Below are positions 8,065-18,015 of a DNA stretch of 64,000 nt, piece by piece (the stretch's first letter is position 1; each line of letters starts with the position of its first letter). Below the pieces are notes generated by a model. That model had not been told where the DNA came from and did not search any database. It saw only the letters and a list, made by a program, of their open reading frames with translations. Both the position numbers and the translations under genes were made by a program. The DNA comes from an uncultured Gemmata sp. (GTDB taxonomy: Bacteria > Planctomycetota > Planctomycetia > Gemmatales > Gemmataceae): NCBI GenBank assembly GCA_937924775.1, contig CALDUT010000018.1:62001-126000 (forward strand). Reading direction: 5' to 3'.

Positions 8065-8829
8065 ATGATAGTTTTCGACTTCACTGGGAAAGTGGTTCTC
8101 GTCACCGGCAGTTCGCGCGGCATCGGCGCGGGCATTCTCACGGCCTTCGCTGACGCCGGAGCCACCTGTGTTTTGCATTTTTGGGACGACCCCGACGGAA
8201 CCAACCGCCGCGACGCCGAACAGCTCGCCAGCCAACTGCGGCAACTGCCGAAACGGCCGCCCATTCATGTTTTCTCCGCCGATGTTCGCGAAGCGGCCCA
8301 AGTGGAAGCCCTGATGCAGCAAGTTCAGCAAACCTGTGGCGGGTTGGATATTCTTGTCAACAACGCCGGAATTCTTCGCGATCGCACGCTGAAGAAAATG
8401 ACACTCGAGGAATGGCACGCCGTGATTCAAACCAATCTCGACGGCGTATTCTACTGCTGTAAGTTCGCCAATGATATTCTGCGCGATAGTGGACGAATTG
8501 TCAATATTTCTTCCATCGCCGGTTTAATCGGGGTGCATGGGCAAACCAACTACGCCGCGGCCAAAGCAGGCGTCATCGGCCTGACGCGGGTCTTGGCCAA
8601 AGAATTGGCCCGCCGGCAGATCACCGTCAACGCGATCGCCCCCGGAGTGATTCAAACCGCCATGCTTGGGGAGATCAAACCGGATGTTCTGGCCGAATAC
8701 CTCAAGCAAATCCCCCTTGGGCGATTGGGCCAACCGGCCGACATCGCCAATGCTGTTCTCTTTCTGGCCAGTGAAGAAAGCGGCTATATCACGGGGCAGG
8801 TTCTTCCCGTCACAGGCGGTTGGGTTTGA
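8065..8829 (+). CDS. Short-chain dehydrogenase/reductase, 3-oxoacyl-ACP reductase type
   Basis: A 254-residue classical SDR. It has the NAD(P)-binding GSSRGIG (15-21), the NNAG motif (99-102), and the catalytic Ser (S149/S150), Tyr163 and Lys167 in the order expected for FabG-like enzymes. The C-terminal TGQVLPVTGGWV is the usual SDR ending. FabG reduces 3-oxoacyl-ACP with NADPH in fatty-acid synthesis, but many SDRs of this type have other substrates. It is unlinked to the fatty-acid type cluster at 30-35.5 kb, which has its own FabG. The start at 8065 begins the Rossmann domain (MIVFDFTGK) and leaves 128 bases to the divergent phosphoesterase gene. Confidence 0.85.
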   Translation: MIVFDFTGKVVLVTGSSRGIGAGILTAFADAGATCVLHFWDDPDGTNRRDAEQLASQLRQLPKRPPIHVFSADVREAAQVEALMQQVQQTCGGLDILVNNAGILRDRTLKKMTLEEWHAVIQTNLDGVFYCCKFANDILRDSGRIVNISSIAGLIGVHGQTNYAAAKAGVIGLTRVLAKELARRQITVNAIAPGVIQTAMLGEIKPDVLAEYLKQIPLGRLGQPADIANAVLFLASEESGYITGQVLPVTGGWV

Positions 8830-8842
8830 GCCGCTATCCGAG

Positions 8843-8862
8843 CCCGTCGCCTCGGCGACGGG
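8843..8862. terminator. Hairpin between the SDR and P-II genes
   Basis: CCCGTCGCC-TC-GGCGACGGG is a perfect 9-bp inverted repeat 14 bases after the SDR stop. There is no T-tract after it, so it is either a weak or factor-assisted terminator or a stem in the P-II leader. It lies 25 bases before the P-II start codon. Confidence 0.4.
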
Positions 8863-8873
8863 TAGGATATAAA

Positions 8874-8889
8874 CATAAGTATACTTATG
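8874..8889. promoter_or_regulatory. 16-bp perfect palindrome over the P-II start codon
   Basis: CATAAGTATACTTATG is a perfect palindrome whose last three bases are the start codon of the P-II gene. Such symmetry suits a dimeric DNA-binding regulator, or a stem in the RNA that hides the start codon. No Shine-Dalgarno sequence is visible upstream of this ATG, which makes translational control plausible. Function is inferred. Confidence 0.45.
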
Positions 8890-9201
8890 AAACAACTGAC
8901 GATTGTCGTCAAACCGTTCCGGGCCGAAGCGGTGCTACGCACCATCGCCGAATTGGGGGTAACCGCCTGCGCCGTGCGGGAAGCGAAAGGGTATGGTCGG
9001 CAGAAAGGCTACCTCGACCGCTACCGCGGCTCAGAATACAGCACCGCCTACCTACCCAAGGTGGAAATCACCGTGTGGGTGACCGACGAGCAAGCCGCCC
9101 TCCTCTGCGAGCGGGTGCCGAAAGTGGCCCGCACAGGCCGTATTGGCGATGGCAAAATCTTCGTCATTCCCCTCGCGTGGCACGAACCGCTGGAGTTCTA
9201 A
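8887..9201 (+). CDS. P-II family nitrogen regulatory protein
   Basis: A 104-residue P-II protein, slightly shorter than the usual 112. It opens with MKQLTIVVKPFRAEAV (beta1-alpha1 of the ferredoxin-like fold). The T-loop region GRQKGYLDRYRGSEYSTAYL keeps the Tyr corresponding to the uridylylated Tyr51, and the C-terminal GRIGDGKIFVIPL is the ATP-binding B-loop/C-loop region. P-II trimers sense ATP/ADP and 2-oxoglutarate and bind partners such as ammonium channels or glutamine synthetase adenylyltransferase. No amtB or glnA adjoins it. The 16-bp palindrome over its ATG and the hairpin just upstream suggest tight expression control. Confidence 0.9.
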   Translation: MKQLTIVVKPFRAEAVLRTIAELGVTACAVREAKGYGRQKGYLDRYRGSEYSTAYLPKVEITVWVTDEQAALLCERVPKVARTGRIGDGKIFVIPLAWHEPLEF

Positions 9202-9344
9202 CCGGGATTCCTCTTCCGTCATTGTCCATCCCGCGAAGTCTGACGCGGGAGTGCCAGGGCGGCCATCGGGGCCCCGATTCAACTTCGCCACACCGCACAG
9301 CCGATAAAACCCGAACAGCCGGATTCCCGATCGGGGGTATCGCG

Positions 9345-11054
9345 ATGCGGAAACGATGGTCGAAACGGTGGATGATGGCGGGGTTGGGGGTGATTTTCAG
9401 TTCCCCGTTGGCCGCTGCCCCGCCGGGTTCAACCAACCCCCCGCAATTTCCCACTTATCCGGCGTTTCCGGCGAGCCCTTCGGGGCCTTCTGCGCCGGTG
9501 ATGCCGGTCGCAACGAAGCCCGCGTTGCCATCGCCGCCCCCCGTTTCGCCCACGGTAGGAAGCCCACCACCGGTGTATTCCCCGCCGCGGAACCCAGGCC
9601 CCGCTTCTGCATCGCCGGGAAGCCCGCCGTCGGTGTATCCGGTACCACCGTTGCCCACCCGGCCCTTTGGGTCGCCCGCGTCTTATCCACCGCCGGCCCA
9701 AGCCCCGGCCAGGCCACAATCTCCGGCATCACCACAACTTTCACCGTCCGTTCAAGCTCCGGCGGCGCCGCAGTCGCCGGCACCAACGTATTTTTTGCCG
9801 CCAGCGTCGCCGCGGCCCGGGGCATTATCGCCCACCCCGCCGCAGCCGTTGCCGCCCAGTGTGTTACAATCGTCGCCGTATTCCGCTGCGGGGATTCAGG
9901 GGATGAATCCGGCGGTGGTCGGTGGCGACGTGCGCCTGCCACAGCCGGAACAGAAACAAAAAATCAACACGATGGATGTTCAAGTGAAGCGGGCGGTGGG
10001 CAGTTGGCAGGTTTGGGCAGGTCCGACACTCCTGCGGGATGTTGGCGATAGTGAAATGCTCGCCCGTGACGTGGCCCGGGTTTTCCGTGAGCTGCGCCCC
10101 ACCGAATGGGTGACGATCGGCCCAGCGACCCGGCCGGTGGTGGAATACGGACTGACCAACGGCCAACCCCCGGTGGCGGGGGCCGCCCTCCCCGAGAACC
10201 AGAAGGGTTGGCCCGGCGCGCGCCTGGGCGGGGCGATGGCCGAAACCGGGCCGCTGCCAGCGATCACCACAACGGCCGCCAGTGCGGTCGTACCGATTGA
10301 TCTGAAAACGGTCCGCGTGGAGCCCATTCGCGGGGTGTGGTGCGTGCGCGATGATAATAGCCTGCTTTTCAACTTTGGAAGCGATCAAGCCAATGCGGAA
10401 CAGGCCGTTGCGGTCATTCACAAGTACGGGTTCAACCGCATCGGCGTGGTCGGGAATCCGACGCTTCCAGCCATGCGATACCTGTTTGTATCCCTCGACC
10501 CCGACCCCCCGAAAGTCCAGGGAGGCCCGCTTCTCTTCAATGCCCAAGTGGAAGCCTTGAACCGCACGGGGATACCGGTTCCGGGGGTGGGTTTTGTCGG
10601 TGAGATGATCAAGATCGACCCGAAGAAAGTCACCGCCCGCAAAGATGGGAACGAATGGGTGGTCGCCTATGGTTCGGAAGTGCTGGGTCGCTTCGGACCC
10701 ACGGAATGGGCCGCCCGCGAAGCCGCCCGCACGATTCAGGACGCCCGCTTCACCGAGTTTTGTAAACTCGGCGGTGGCAGCGATTTCACCTTCTTTCTCA
10801 AAGACGGTAAGCCGCCGACCCGGGCTCCGTTTGCCAGCCAAGGTCGCTCCTTCGACCGCAACGCGCTGAAAGTTCAACCAATCAACGGGAAATGGGCGGT
10901 GACCGAAAACGGCCGGCACCTGATGTCTGTTGGCGATCCGCGTGAGGGCGAATGGATTGTCCGCATCATCCAGGCTTACGGCTTTGATCAGTTGGCCAAA
11001 CTGGGTTCGGGCAATTCCACCGGCGGCATTCACTTCTTGGTGAAAAGCCGCTGA
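9345..11054 (+). CDS. Secreted proline-rich protein with four internal repeats
   Basis: An unrecognised 569-residue protein. An arginine/lysine-rich start and hydrophobic stretch (about 9-24) form a signal peptide. Residues about 25-185 are a low-complexity Pro/Ser/Ala linker. The rest contains four diverged copies of a roughly 45-50-residue unit, each with a G-x-W-x-V opening, a G-x-x-L and central Gly, an A-x-x-A-x-x-I helix and a final F-x-x-x-x-x-L/V-G; copies begin near VKRAVGSWQVW, VRVEPIRGVWCV, KVTARKDGNEWVV and LKVQPINGKWAV. A basic sequence and the Pro-rich spacer suggest a cell-envelope protein. No enzyme motif is visible. The ATG at 9345 is chosen because it starts the signal peptide. 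Confidence 0.7.
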   Translation: MRKRWSKRWMMAGLGVIFSSPLAAAPPGSTNPPQFPTYPAFPASPSGPSAPVMPVATKPALPSPPPVSPTVGSPPPVYSPPRNPGPASASPGSPPSVYPVPPLPTRPFGSPASYPPPAQAPARPQSPASPQLSPSVQAPAAPQSPAPTYFLPPASPRPGALSPTPPQPLPPSVLQSSPYSAAGIQGMNPAVVGGDVRLPQPEQKQKINTMDVQVKRAVGSWQVWAGPTLLRDVGDSEMLARDVARVFRELRPTEWVTIGPATRPVVEYGLTNGQPPVAGAALPENQKGWPGARLGGAMAETGPLPAITTTAASAVVPIDLKTVRVEPIRGVWCVRDDNSLLFNFGSDQANAEQAVAVIHKYGFNRIGVVGNPTLPAMRYLFVSLDPDPPKVQGGPLLFNAQVEALNRTGIPVPGVGFVGEMIKIDPKKVTARKDGNEWVVAYGSEVLGRFGPTEWAAREAARTIQDARFTEFCKLGGGSDFTFFLKDGKPPTRAPFASQGRSFDRNALKVQPINGKWAVTENGRHLMSVGDPREGEWIVRIIQAYGFDQLAKLGSGNSTGGIHFLVKSR

Positions 11055-11243
11055 GATGACCAGAACCAGCGATGTAACAGGCGATATTCGGCGGGTGTTG
11101 GGTGGGCTGGCCGGGGGGATTCCTTCGTGCTGTTACATAAATCGCTGTTTCCAAAGAATTTGCGTAAATATTGGAGCCCTCGCCCACAGGCAGTATCATG
11201 GCCGTTATCCGAAACCGAGGCAACGCCCGGCTTCTGGTGGTTG

Positions 11244-12368
11244 TCAGTCTTCCAAGGGGGAGGCCACGGGGAAAGAACCCAATACCGTGAGGCTGTCGCA
11301 CATCGATTGGAGCGTCGCTAGGGCCTTTTTGACGCGTTGATCGTCGCGGTGGCCCTCAAAATCCACGAAAAAGACGTACTGCCCTTTCACTTCCCGGTAG
11401 GGGAATGATTCAATCCATGTGAGATTGATCTTGTGAGCTTTGAACACCGCCAGCACATCGGCCAAAGCCCCGGGCGTGTGGCGAATTTGGAACATCAAGG
11501 CGGTTTTGTCGTTGCCGGTGCGGGCCGAGTCGGTCAGCCCGATGACAGCAAAGCGCGTTTCATTAAACGGCGAATCCTCAATGTTTTGCGCCAAAATCTT
11601 CAGCCCGTAGCGAACAGAAGCTTCGCGACTGGCCACCGCGGCGACATTAGGTACGGTTTGGACCAGTGCGGCGGCATCCGCGGTACTGGCGACTTCGTGC
11701 AGCGACGCTTGCGGCAGGTTTTTGGCCAACCAATTGCGGCATTGGCTCAACGCTTGGGCTTTCGAATACACGCGGCGGATCTCAGATTGGGCGCAGTTGG
11801 CCAGCAGATGATGCCGCACCCGTAAGCGAATTTCGGCACAAATCTTGACCTGATCCGGATAGCGAATGAACTGATCGAGCGTATCTGCGATCCGACCATC
11901 GGTTGAATTTTCCAGCGGGACTACGCCATAATCCGCATTGCGGCGCAGAACTTCCTCAAAAACTGCGGCAATGCTCGATGTGCGGTTGTAAATCGAGGCT
12001 TCGCCAAACCGCTGAATCGCGGCCAGGTGGCTGTAGCTGTATTCGGGCCCTAAGTAAGCGATTTTCTGCTGTTTTTGAATGGCCCGCGAGCCGCTGATCA
12101 GTTCACGAAAGATAGCTTTGAGTGTCACGGCGTCGAGCGGCCCATGATGAGCCGCCAAAACATTCGCTAGAACTTCCTCTTCCCGAGCCGCGGAGAACAC
12201 TTCGCCGCCCTGGTCGGCTTTCAGCTTGCCAATTTCGGCCGCGATCGCGGCGCGTTTGTTCAACAGTTCAACAATCTGAACATCCAGTTTATCAATCTGC
12301 GCACGCAAAGCGGCCAGATTCGTCGCCGTTTTATTCGGCGAAGACGCAGAATCGCCCTTGCGTGCCAT
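11244..12368 (-). CDS. pheA: Bifunctional chorismate mutase / prephenate dehydratase
   Basis: A 374-residue P-protein that makes phenylpyruvate from chorismate in phenylalanine synthesis. Residues about 15-95 are an AroQ-type chorismate mutase helical domain (LRAQIDKLDVQIVELLNKRA). A prephenate dehydratase domain follows, starting at KIAYLGPEYSYSH and holding the catalytic ETRFAVIG. The C-terminal ACT domain has the phenylalanine-binding signature WIESFPYR, the variant of the ESRP motif, so feedback inhibition by phenylalanine is expected. The ATG at 12368 (MARKGDSASS) is preferred; the open frame upstream of it has no domain support. It is divergent from dnaK. Confidence 0.93.
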   Translation of the reverse strand: MARKGDSASSPNKTATNLAALRAQIDKLDVQIVELLNKRAAIAAEIGKLKADQGGEVFSAAREEEVLANVLAAHHGPLDAVTLKAIFRELISGSRAIQKQQKIAYLGPEYSYSHLAAIQRFGEASIYNRTSSIAAVFEEVLRRNADYGVVPLENSTDGRIADTLDQFIRYPDQVKICAEIRLRVRHHLLANCAQSEIRRVYSKAQALSQCRNWLAKNLPQASLHEVASTADAAALVQTVPNVAAVASREASVRYGLKILAQNIEDSPFNETRFAVIGLTDSARTGNDKTALMFQIRHTPGALADVLAVFKAHKINLTWIESFPYREVKGQYVFFVDFEGHRDDQRVKKALATLQSMCDSLTVLGSFPVASPLED

Positions 12369-12879
12369 GGGGTGGATCCTCTGGGAGAACGTGAAAACCG
12401 TGTACCAAAATTGAGCGCAAAAACTTCTCCGCTGGCGAGACATTGCCGCCGCAACAGGAACTGTTTTGAATGTACCGGTGTGACAAGGGGGCGTCAATGA
12501 ACCTCGCCGGTGGCTCATCTCCGCACCAGCCACCACCGCGGGGATTCTCCGGGGCCGAATCGCGACGAGATTCTGGCTTGGCGTAATCCTATTGCTGGCA
12601 GATAGTTGCGGCACGGCTGCAGTTTTGGCAGCCGTTTCCCGGCCACTGAATGGGGCCGGAAAAGAATTTTTGTCGTAAGTTACTGTTGCGGTGAAACTTA
12701 TGGCAATTTTGCCGGGGTGATCGATCTCGGCACAATCCTTGCTAAAGTTTATAGAAAATCTGAATCGCACGCGGGGCCGCTGCCCTCCAACCTGCATGAA
12801 CGCCCACACGCCAGTGACGTTGCACAACCTGCGAGTATCCAGCCGATCCCGGCATTAATCGAATATAAAGGAGAATATC
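12369..12879. other. Divergent intergenic region pheA/dnaK
   Basis: This region of about 510 bases lies between divergently transcribed pheA and dnaK and must hold both promoters. I looked for the CIRCE operator (TTAGCACTC-N9-GAGTGCTAA) and did not find it, so HrcA control of dnaK is not supported. A locally AT-rich stretch (about 12657-12760) is the best candidate promoter region for dnaK, but no consensus pair is clear. An AAGGAG at 12869-12874 is the dnaK ribosome binding site. Confidence 0.4.
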
Positions 12880-14835
<1,956 letters not shown>

Positions 14836-14878
14836 GCCCCGGACCACACCCCTTCTCCAGGGCCAACCGGAGGCTTAT

Positions 14879-14932
14879 CGCAAGTCTCTTCCGCCCGCTC
14901 ACAGCCGCGGGTGGAAGAGACTTGCGCTTTAT
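14879..14932 (+). terminator. Strong intrinsic terminator after dnaK
   Basis: CGCAAGTCTCTTCC (14879-14892) pairs perfectly with GGAAGAGACTTGCG (14913-14926). The stem extends inward through CCCGC/GCGGG to about 20 bp with an 8-base loop, and a T-rich CTTTATT follows. It lies 43 bases after the dnaK stop, and its symmetry could also serve the converging AI-2E permease gene. Confidence 0.85.
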
Positions 14933-15006
14933 TCAATCCCCGTCACGCATGAGGATGGCCGCGACAAGCGGCGATGATCGCTAGCCAGCAATCGCATCGC
15001 CTTCCG

Positions 15007-16095
15007 TTAGACGCCTTTAAGTAATCGGGCAATCGGACGGGTTTGCTCGAAATGTTCCATTACCAACGTCGCCACCACCGTCAGCGGGACAGCCAAAAAC
15101 ATGCCCGGCAAGCCCCACACCAGCCCCCAAAACGCCAACGAACCAAGAATCACCAACGGGCTGACCCCCACCGCGTTGCCGATAATCATCGGTTCAATCA
15201 CCGCGGAAGAACTCAAATGGCAAACCAACAACAATATCGCCACCACCAACGGCTGCCAGGTGGGGCCAAACCACAGAAACGCAAAGCCGACCGGCAGTAA
15301 GTAGGCGATCACCGAGCCGATGTACGGAATGAAGTTGCCCAGGAAGGTCAACACCATCCACAAAAGCCAGAACTTCACCCCGAAAATCGCACACACAATC
15401 CCCACCGGGACGGCCAACAACAAACTGGCCCGGATTTTGGCCCGCAGAAACGACAGGGCCGCGGCATTCACTTGGGCCGCCACCTCCAAAATCTCTTCGG
15501 CCCGCTGCGGGGTATAAGCCCGGCGCACCCGATCCGGCAATCGCGACCCTTCAATCAGCAAAAACAGTAAGTACAACGCGACCACACAGGCTTCCAGAGC
15601 CGCCGTGGCCGACATGGCCAAAATACTCCGCACAAACGCCCCGACAGGCCGATCGGGTTGAGCGAGCGTTCCCCCCTCATTGGAATGGTTCACCCAGGGG
15701 GCGTAGGTGGAGATCGTGTGTTCGGCTTGTGTCGTTAATTCGACAGCGCGTCGCTGGAGTGTCGGTATTTCGTCAGCCAGTTCCAACAAACTGACATATG
15801 TGATCAAGCCCACCACGACTAGCAATAGCGCTGTGGAACCCGCCAGAATCCCCAGCGACGCCGGCGTACCGACATGCTGCCGCAATTGTACATGGTAAGG
15901 CATCAAAATGTAGGCGAGAAAGGTGGCGATGAGTAGTGGCCGGAGAATGGGGGCCAATTGCAGCATCAGATACCAGGTCGCGGCCAGAGCTATCACGACT
16001 ACGGCCACTGTGCGAATCCACTCGAAATCCCGCCATTGGGAACGGTTGGTGCGGGGGACGCTATTGTCTACGGGGGGTGCCGTTAACGTGGACAT
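15007..16095 (-). CDS. AI-2E family transporter (PerM-like permease)
   Basis: A 362-residue inner-membrane protein. Two membrane segments form an N-terminal hairpin (about 28-65) with LRPLLIATFLAYILMP, then one at about 80-105, a soluble loop, and a C-terminal block of about five helices. The FLGNFIPYIGSVIAYLLP motif and IEPMIIGNAVGVSPLVILGS are diagnostic of the AI-2E transporter/YdiK/PerM family. Members have been linked to AI-2 export or Na+/H+ antiport, but the cargo of most is unknown. It is convergent with dnaK and stands alone. The start matches the expected cytoplasmic N-terminus. Confidence 0.9.
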   Translation of the reverse strand: MSTLTAPPVDNSVPRTNRSQWRDFEWIRTVAVVVIALAATWYLMLQLAPILRPLLIATFLAYILMPYHVQLRQHVGTPASLGILAGSTALLLVVVGLITYVSLLELADEIPTLQRRAVELTTQAEHTISTYAPWVNHSNEGGTLAQPDRPVGAFVRSILAMSATAALEACVVALYLLFLLIEGSRLPDRVRRAYTPQRAEEILEVAAQVNAAALSFLRAKIRASLLLAVPVGIVCAIFGVKFWLLWMVLTFLGNFIPYIGSVIAYLLPVGFAFLWFGPTWQPLVVAILLLVCHLSSSAVIEPMIIGNAVGVSPLVILGSLAFWGLVWGLPGMFLAVPLTVVATLVMEHFEQTRPIARLLKGV

Positions 16096-16704
16096 ACCCA
16101 GTTCTCACAACGAAAATCTGACCGTCGCGTATCTTAACGGATCGTCTCCCGGCAACCAACACCGATCCGCGGTGGCGATGCAGGCAGCGTTCGCCTATAA
16201 GATGTGCAGAATTCCTCCCTGATGGTTTCTGGAGAAGACAGTCAGAGTGGTCGGAATCCCAAGAAAATCAAGGTTTTGGGGAAATTTGCTGCCGAACTGC
16301 GACTCTGGCCCCGGTGTTGCATGAGGAAAGATATTGTAAAGATATTGTAAGGTTGCTGGAGGCCACAGGGAACTTTCCTGTGGGATCTAGCGACTCACAA
16401 TTGGCCCACCCCTTGGCTCTCCCGGCCTCGATAGCCTAGCGCTACCGAGCTGTGTGGGAGCAGCCCCTCCCACCGTGCGTTGTTGGAATCAGCGGGCCGG
16501 CCTCCACCGCCGCTGTCCAACAACCCGTGGAAGAAACCGGAAGACCGGCCCACCCTCCCGCCTCGATCTTCCGGCCCACAATTGGAGAAGCCCATCGCGC
16601 CGCCGGGTGGTTACCCCTCCGGCAGTCGCGGCTTCCAAAGCCCCTACTCTCGCGTTGCGTTTCACCGCTGCGGGGGGAACGGCTGTTGTCGTGTGAGAAC
16701 ACTC
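16096..16704. other. Intergenic region with a short direct repeat and two hairpins
   Basis: About 600 bases without a supported gene. It contains a tandem GATATTGTAA repeat (16330-16339, 16341-16350). A hairpin with stem CCACAGG/CCTGTGG lies at 16363-16383, and a second with stem GTGGGAG/CTCCCAC at 16454-16473. Neither hairpin has a clear T-tract. An open frame from 16480 leads into the next gene, but its sequence is Pro/Arg-rich and looks non-coding. Confidence 0.4.
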
Positions 16705-17190
16705 ATGTGTGCGATACTGCGTCCATGCCGATCGACTCTGCGGGTGGCCCTGCTGTTGGTGCTGGTGGTCACCGTGATCATGAGCCCTTCGTGGGCTGCC
16801 TGGATCGGCCTGGAACACTGGAGTCTTCCCGCGATGCAGCGAAACCTCGAAGAATGTCTCCACGAGCGGGAAGAACTGGAAATGGACGATGAACACCTTC
16901 TACAGAAAATCGCCATCAAAGAATGCATCGTCAATGAACTGATCGCCCGGCGGATCACCCTGGCCGAAGCGGTAGACCAATTCGCCCGTTTGATGACGCC
17001 GCGGGATTACGAAATCCTCCGCTATGTGGGTCGTGGGCAAACGGATTACGAACGGATTGCACGCAGCGTGCTGGCTTATGTTCCCCTCCGCGTGGACGAC
17101 GCCACCGAGCGTGCGCGGCTTTTGCGGCAACTCGACGCGGAACTCCAGACTCTGCTGCAAGGCTCAGCGGCCCATTCCCCGACACACTGA
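16705..17190 (+). CDS. Small membrane-anchored or exported protein of unknown function, paralogue 1
   Basis: A 161-residue protein I cannot assign to a family. It begins with a basic start and a hydrophobic segment (about 12-33), a signal peptide or anchor. The rest is charged and alpha-helical, with LEECLHEREELEMDDEHLL and LLRQLDAELQTLLQG. It resembles the next gene: both have an aromatic W-x-L-P after the anchor, a Glu/Arg-rich helix, an L-A-x-A segment and a C-terminal L-x-x-L-x-A-E helix. The start is the ATG directly preceding the hydrophobic segment. Confidence 0.6.
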   Translation: MCAILRPCRSTLRVALLLVLVVTVIMSPSWAAWIGLEHWSLPAMQRNLEECLHEREELEMDDEHLLQKIAIKECIVNELIARRITLAEAVDQFARLMTPRDYEILRYVGRGQTDYERIARSVLAYVPLRVDDATERARLLRQLDAELQTLLQGSAAHSPTH

Positions 17191-17369
17191 GCAAAATCGT
17201 GGGAGGTGGACTGGGCGAATTTCGCCAACTTTTCACGCGGTTCTCTCCTGCGATACCCGGGCGTTGGGTATTGTCACGGTCTCTCCCACGCGATTGTGTT
17301 TGTTCGAAATGCCATCGTCCGTCGAGTGCTAGCCCCCCCCGCTCGACATGGTCCCGCGAGGATAGATCG

Positions 17370-17879
17370 ATGCCGACCCTTCGCCGTGCTGGAACAACGT
17401 CTGCCATCACGCTTGCCACTGTTGGCGTCAGCTGCGCTGTGGCCTATCTCAGCGTGCCTCATCTCGGGGCCCTGCAGGGTTGGGATTTCTGGAATCTGCC
17501 CGTCTGGCGGCAACAGTTGCACGAAGCCCACCAGCGACGCGCCGACTTGGATGCCTACGAAGAATGGATCGCCCAGCGGAGCGAAAATGCCAACCACATC
17601 GCCCGCAAGCTGCTCTACGGCTATCCCTTGGCCGCGGCCACCGAGGAGATAATGCTGTTGTTTCATGACGATACCGCCATCCCCGTGTTTTTGGACCACT
17701 ACTACGCCAAGGAACCCACCCGACGCCACCGCTACGCACGCCACACGATCGACCGGGCCTTACGCTTCGTGGACCTCGACGGGCCGCAGCGGCAGAGCGT
17801 CCTGGCGCGGCTGAATGCGGAATATGCCACATTGGATACTTCACCCCCAACGCCAGCGCCGGCTGAACCGCCGCAGTGA
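17370..17879 (+). CDS. Small membrane-anchored or exported protein of unknown function, paralogue 2
   Basis: A 169-residue protein of unknown function, a diverged tandem copy of the gene upstream. A hydrophobic segment (about 11-28) is followed by FWNLPVWRQQLHEAHQRRAD, a charged helix, a central IARKLLYGYPLAAATEE and a C-terminal helix with VLARLNAEYATL, then a short Pro-rich tail. The shared layout suggests gene duplication. A GAGGATAGATCG sequence precedes the ATG at 17370 (GAGGA at 17358-17362) and supports that start over earlier in-frame codons. Confidence 0.6.
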   Translation: MPTLRRAGTTSAITLATVGVSCAVAYLSVPHLGALQGWDFWNLPVWRQQLHEAHQRRADLDAYEEWIAQRSENANHIARKLLYGYPLAAATEEIMLLFHDDTAIPVFLDHYYAKEPTRRHRYARHTIDRALRFVDLDGPQRQSVLARLNAEYATLDTSPPTPAPAEPPQ

Positions 17880-18015
17880 AAACGCGTTCTGCTGCTTCTG
17901 CCGATCGTGCCGCCGGTGCTGACAGCTCCGGCGGTGGGTTTCTGCGAAGCTCGCGCTGTGGGGGCGCTGCGGCTTGGCACTGGGGACCGCTCACGCCATA
18001 GTGAAGACTGTCCGC

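Noticed and set aside
12600-12879. Possible CIRCE or heat-shock operator upstream of dnaK
   Set aside because: The TTAGCACTC/GAGTGCTAA pair was looked for and not found.
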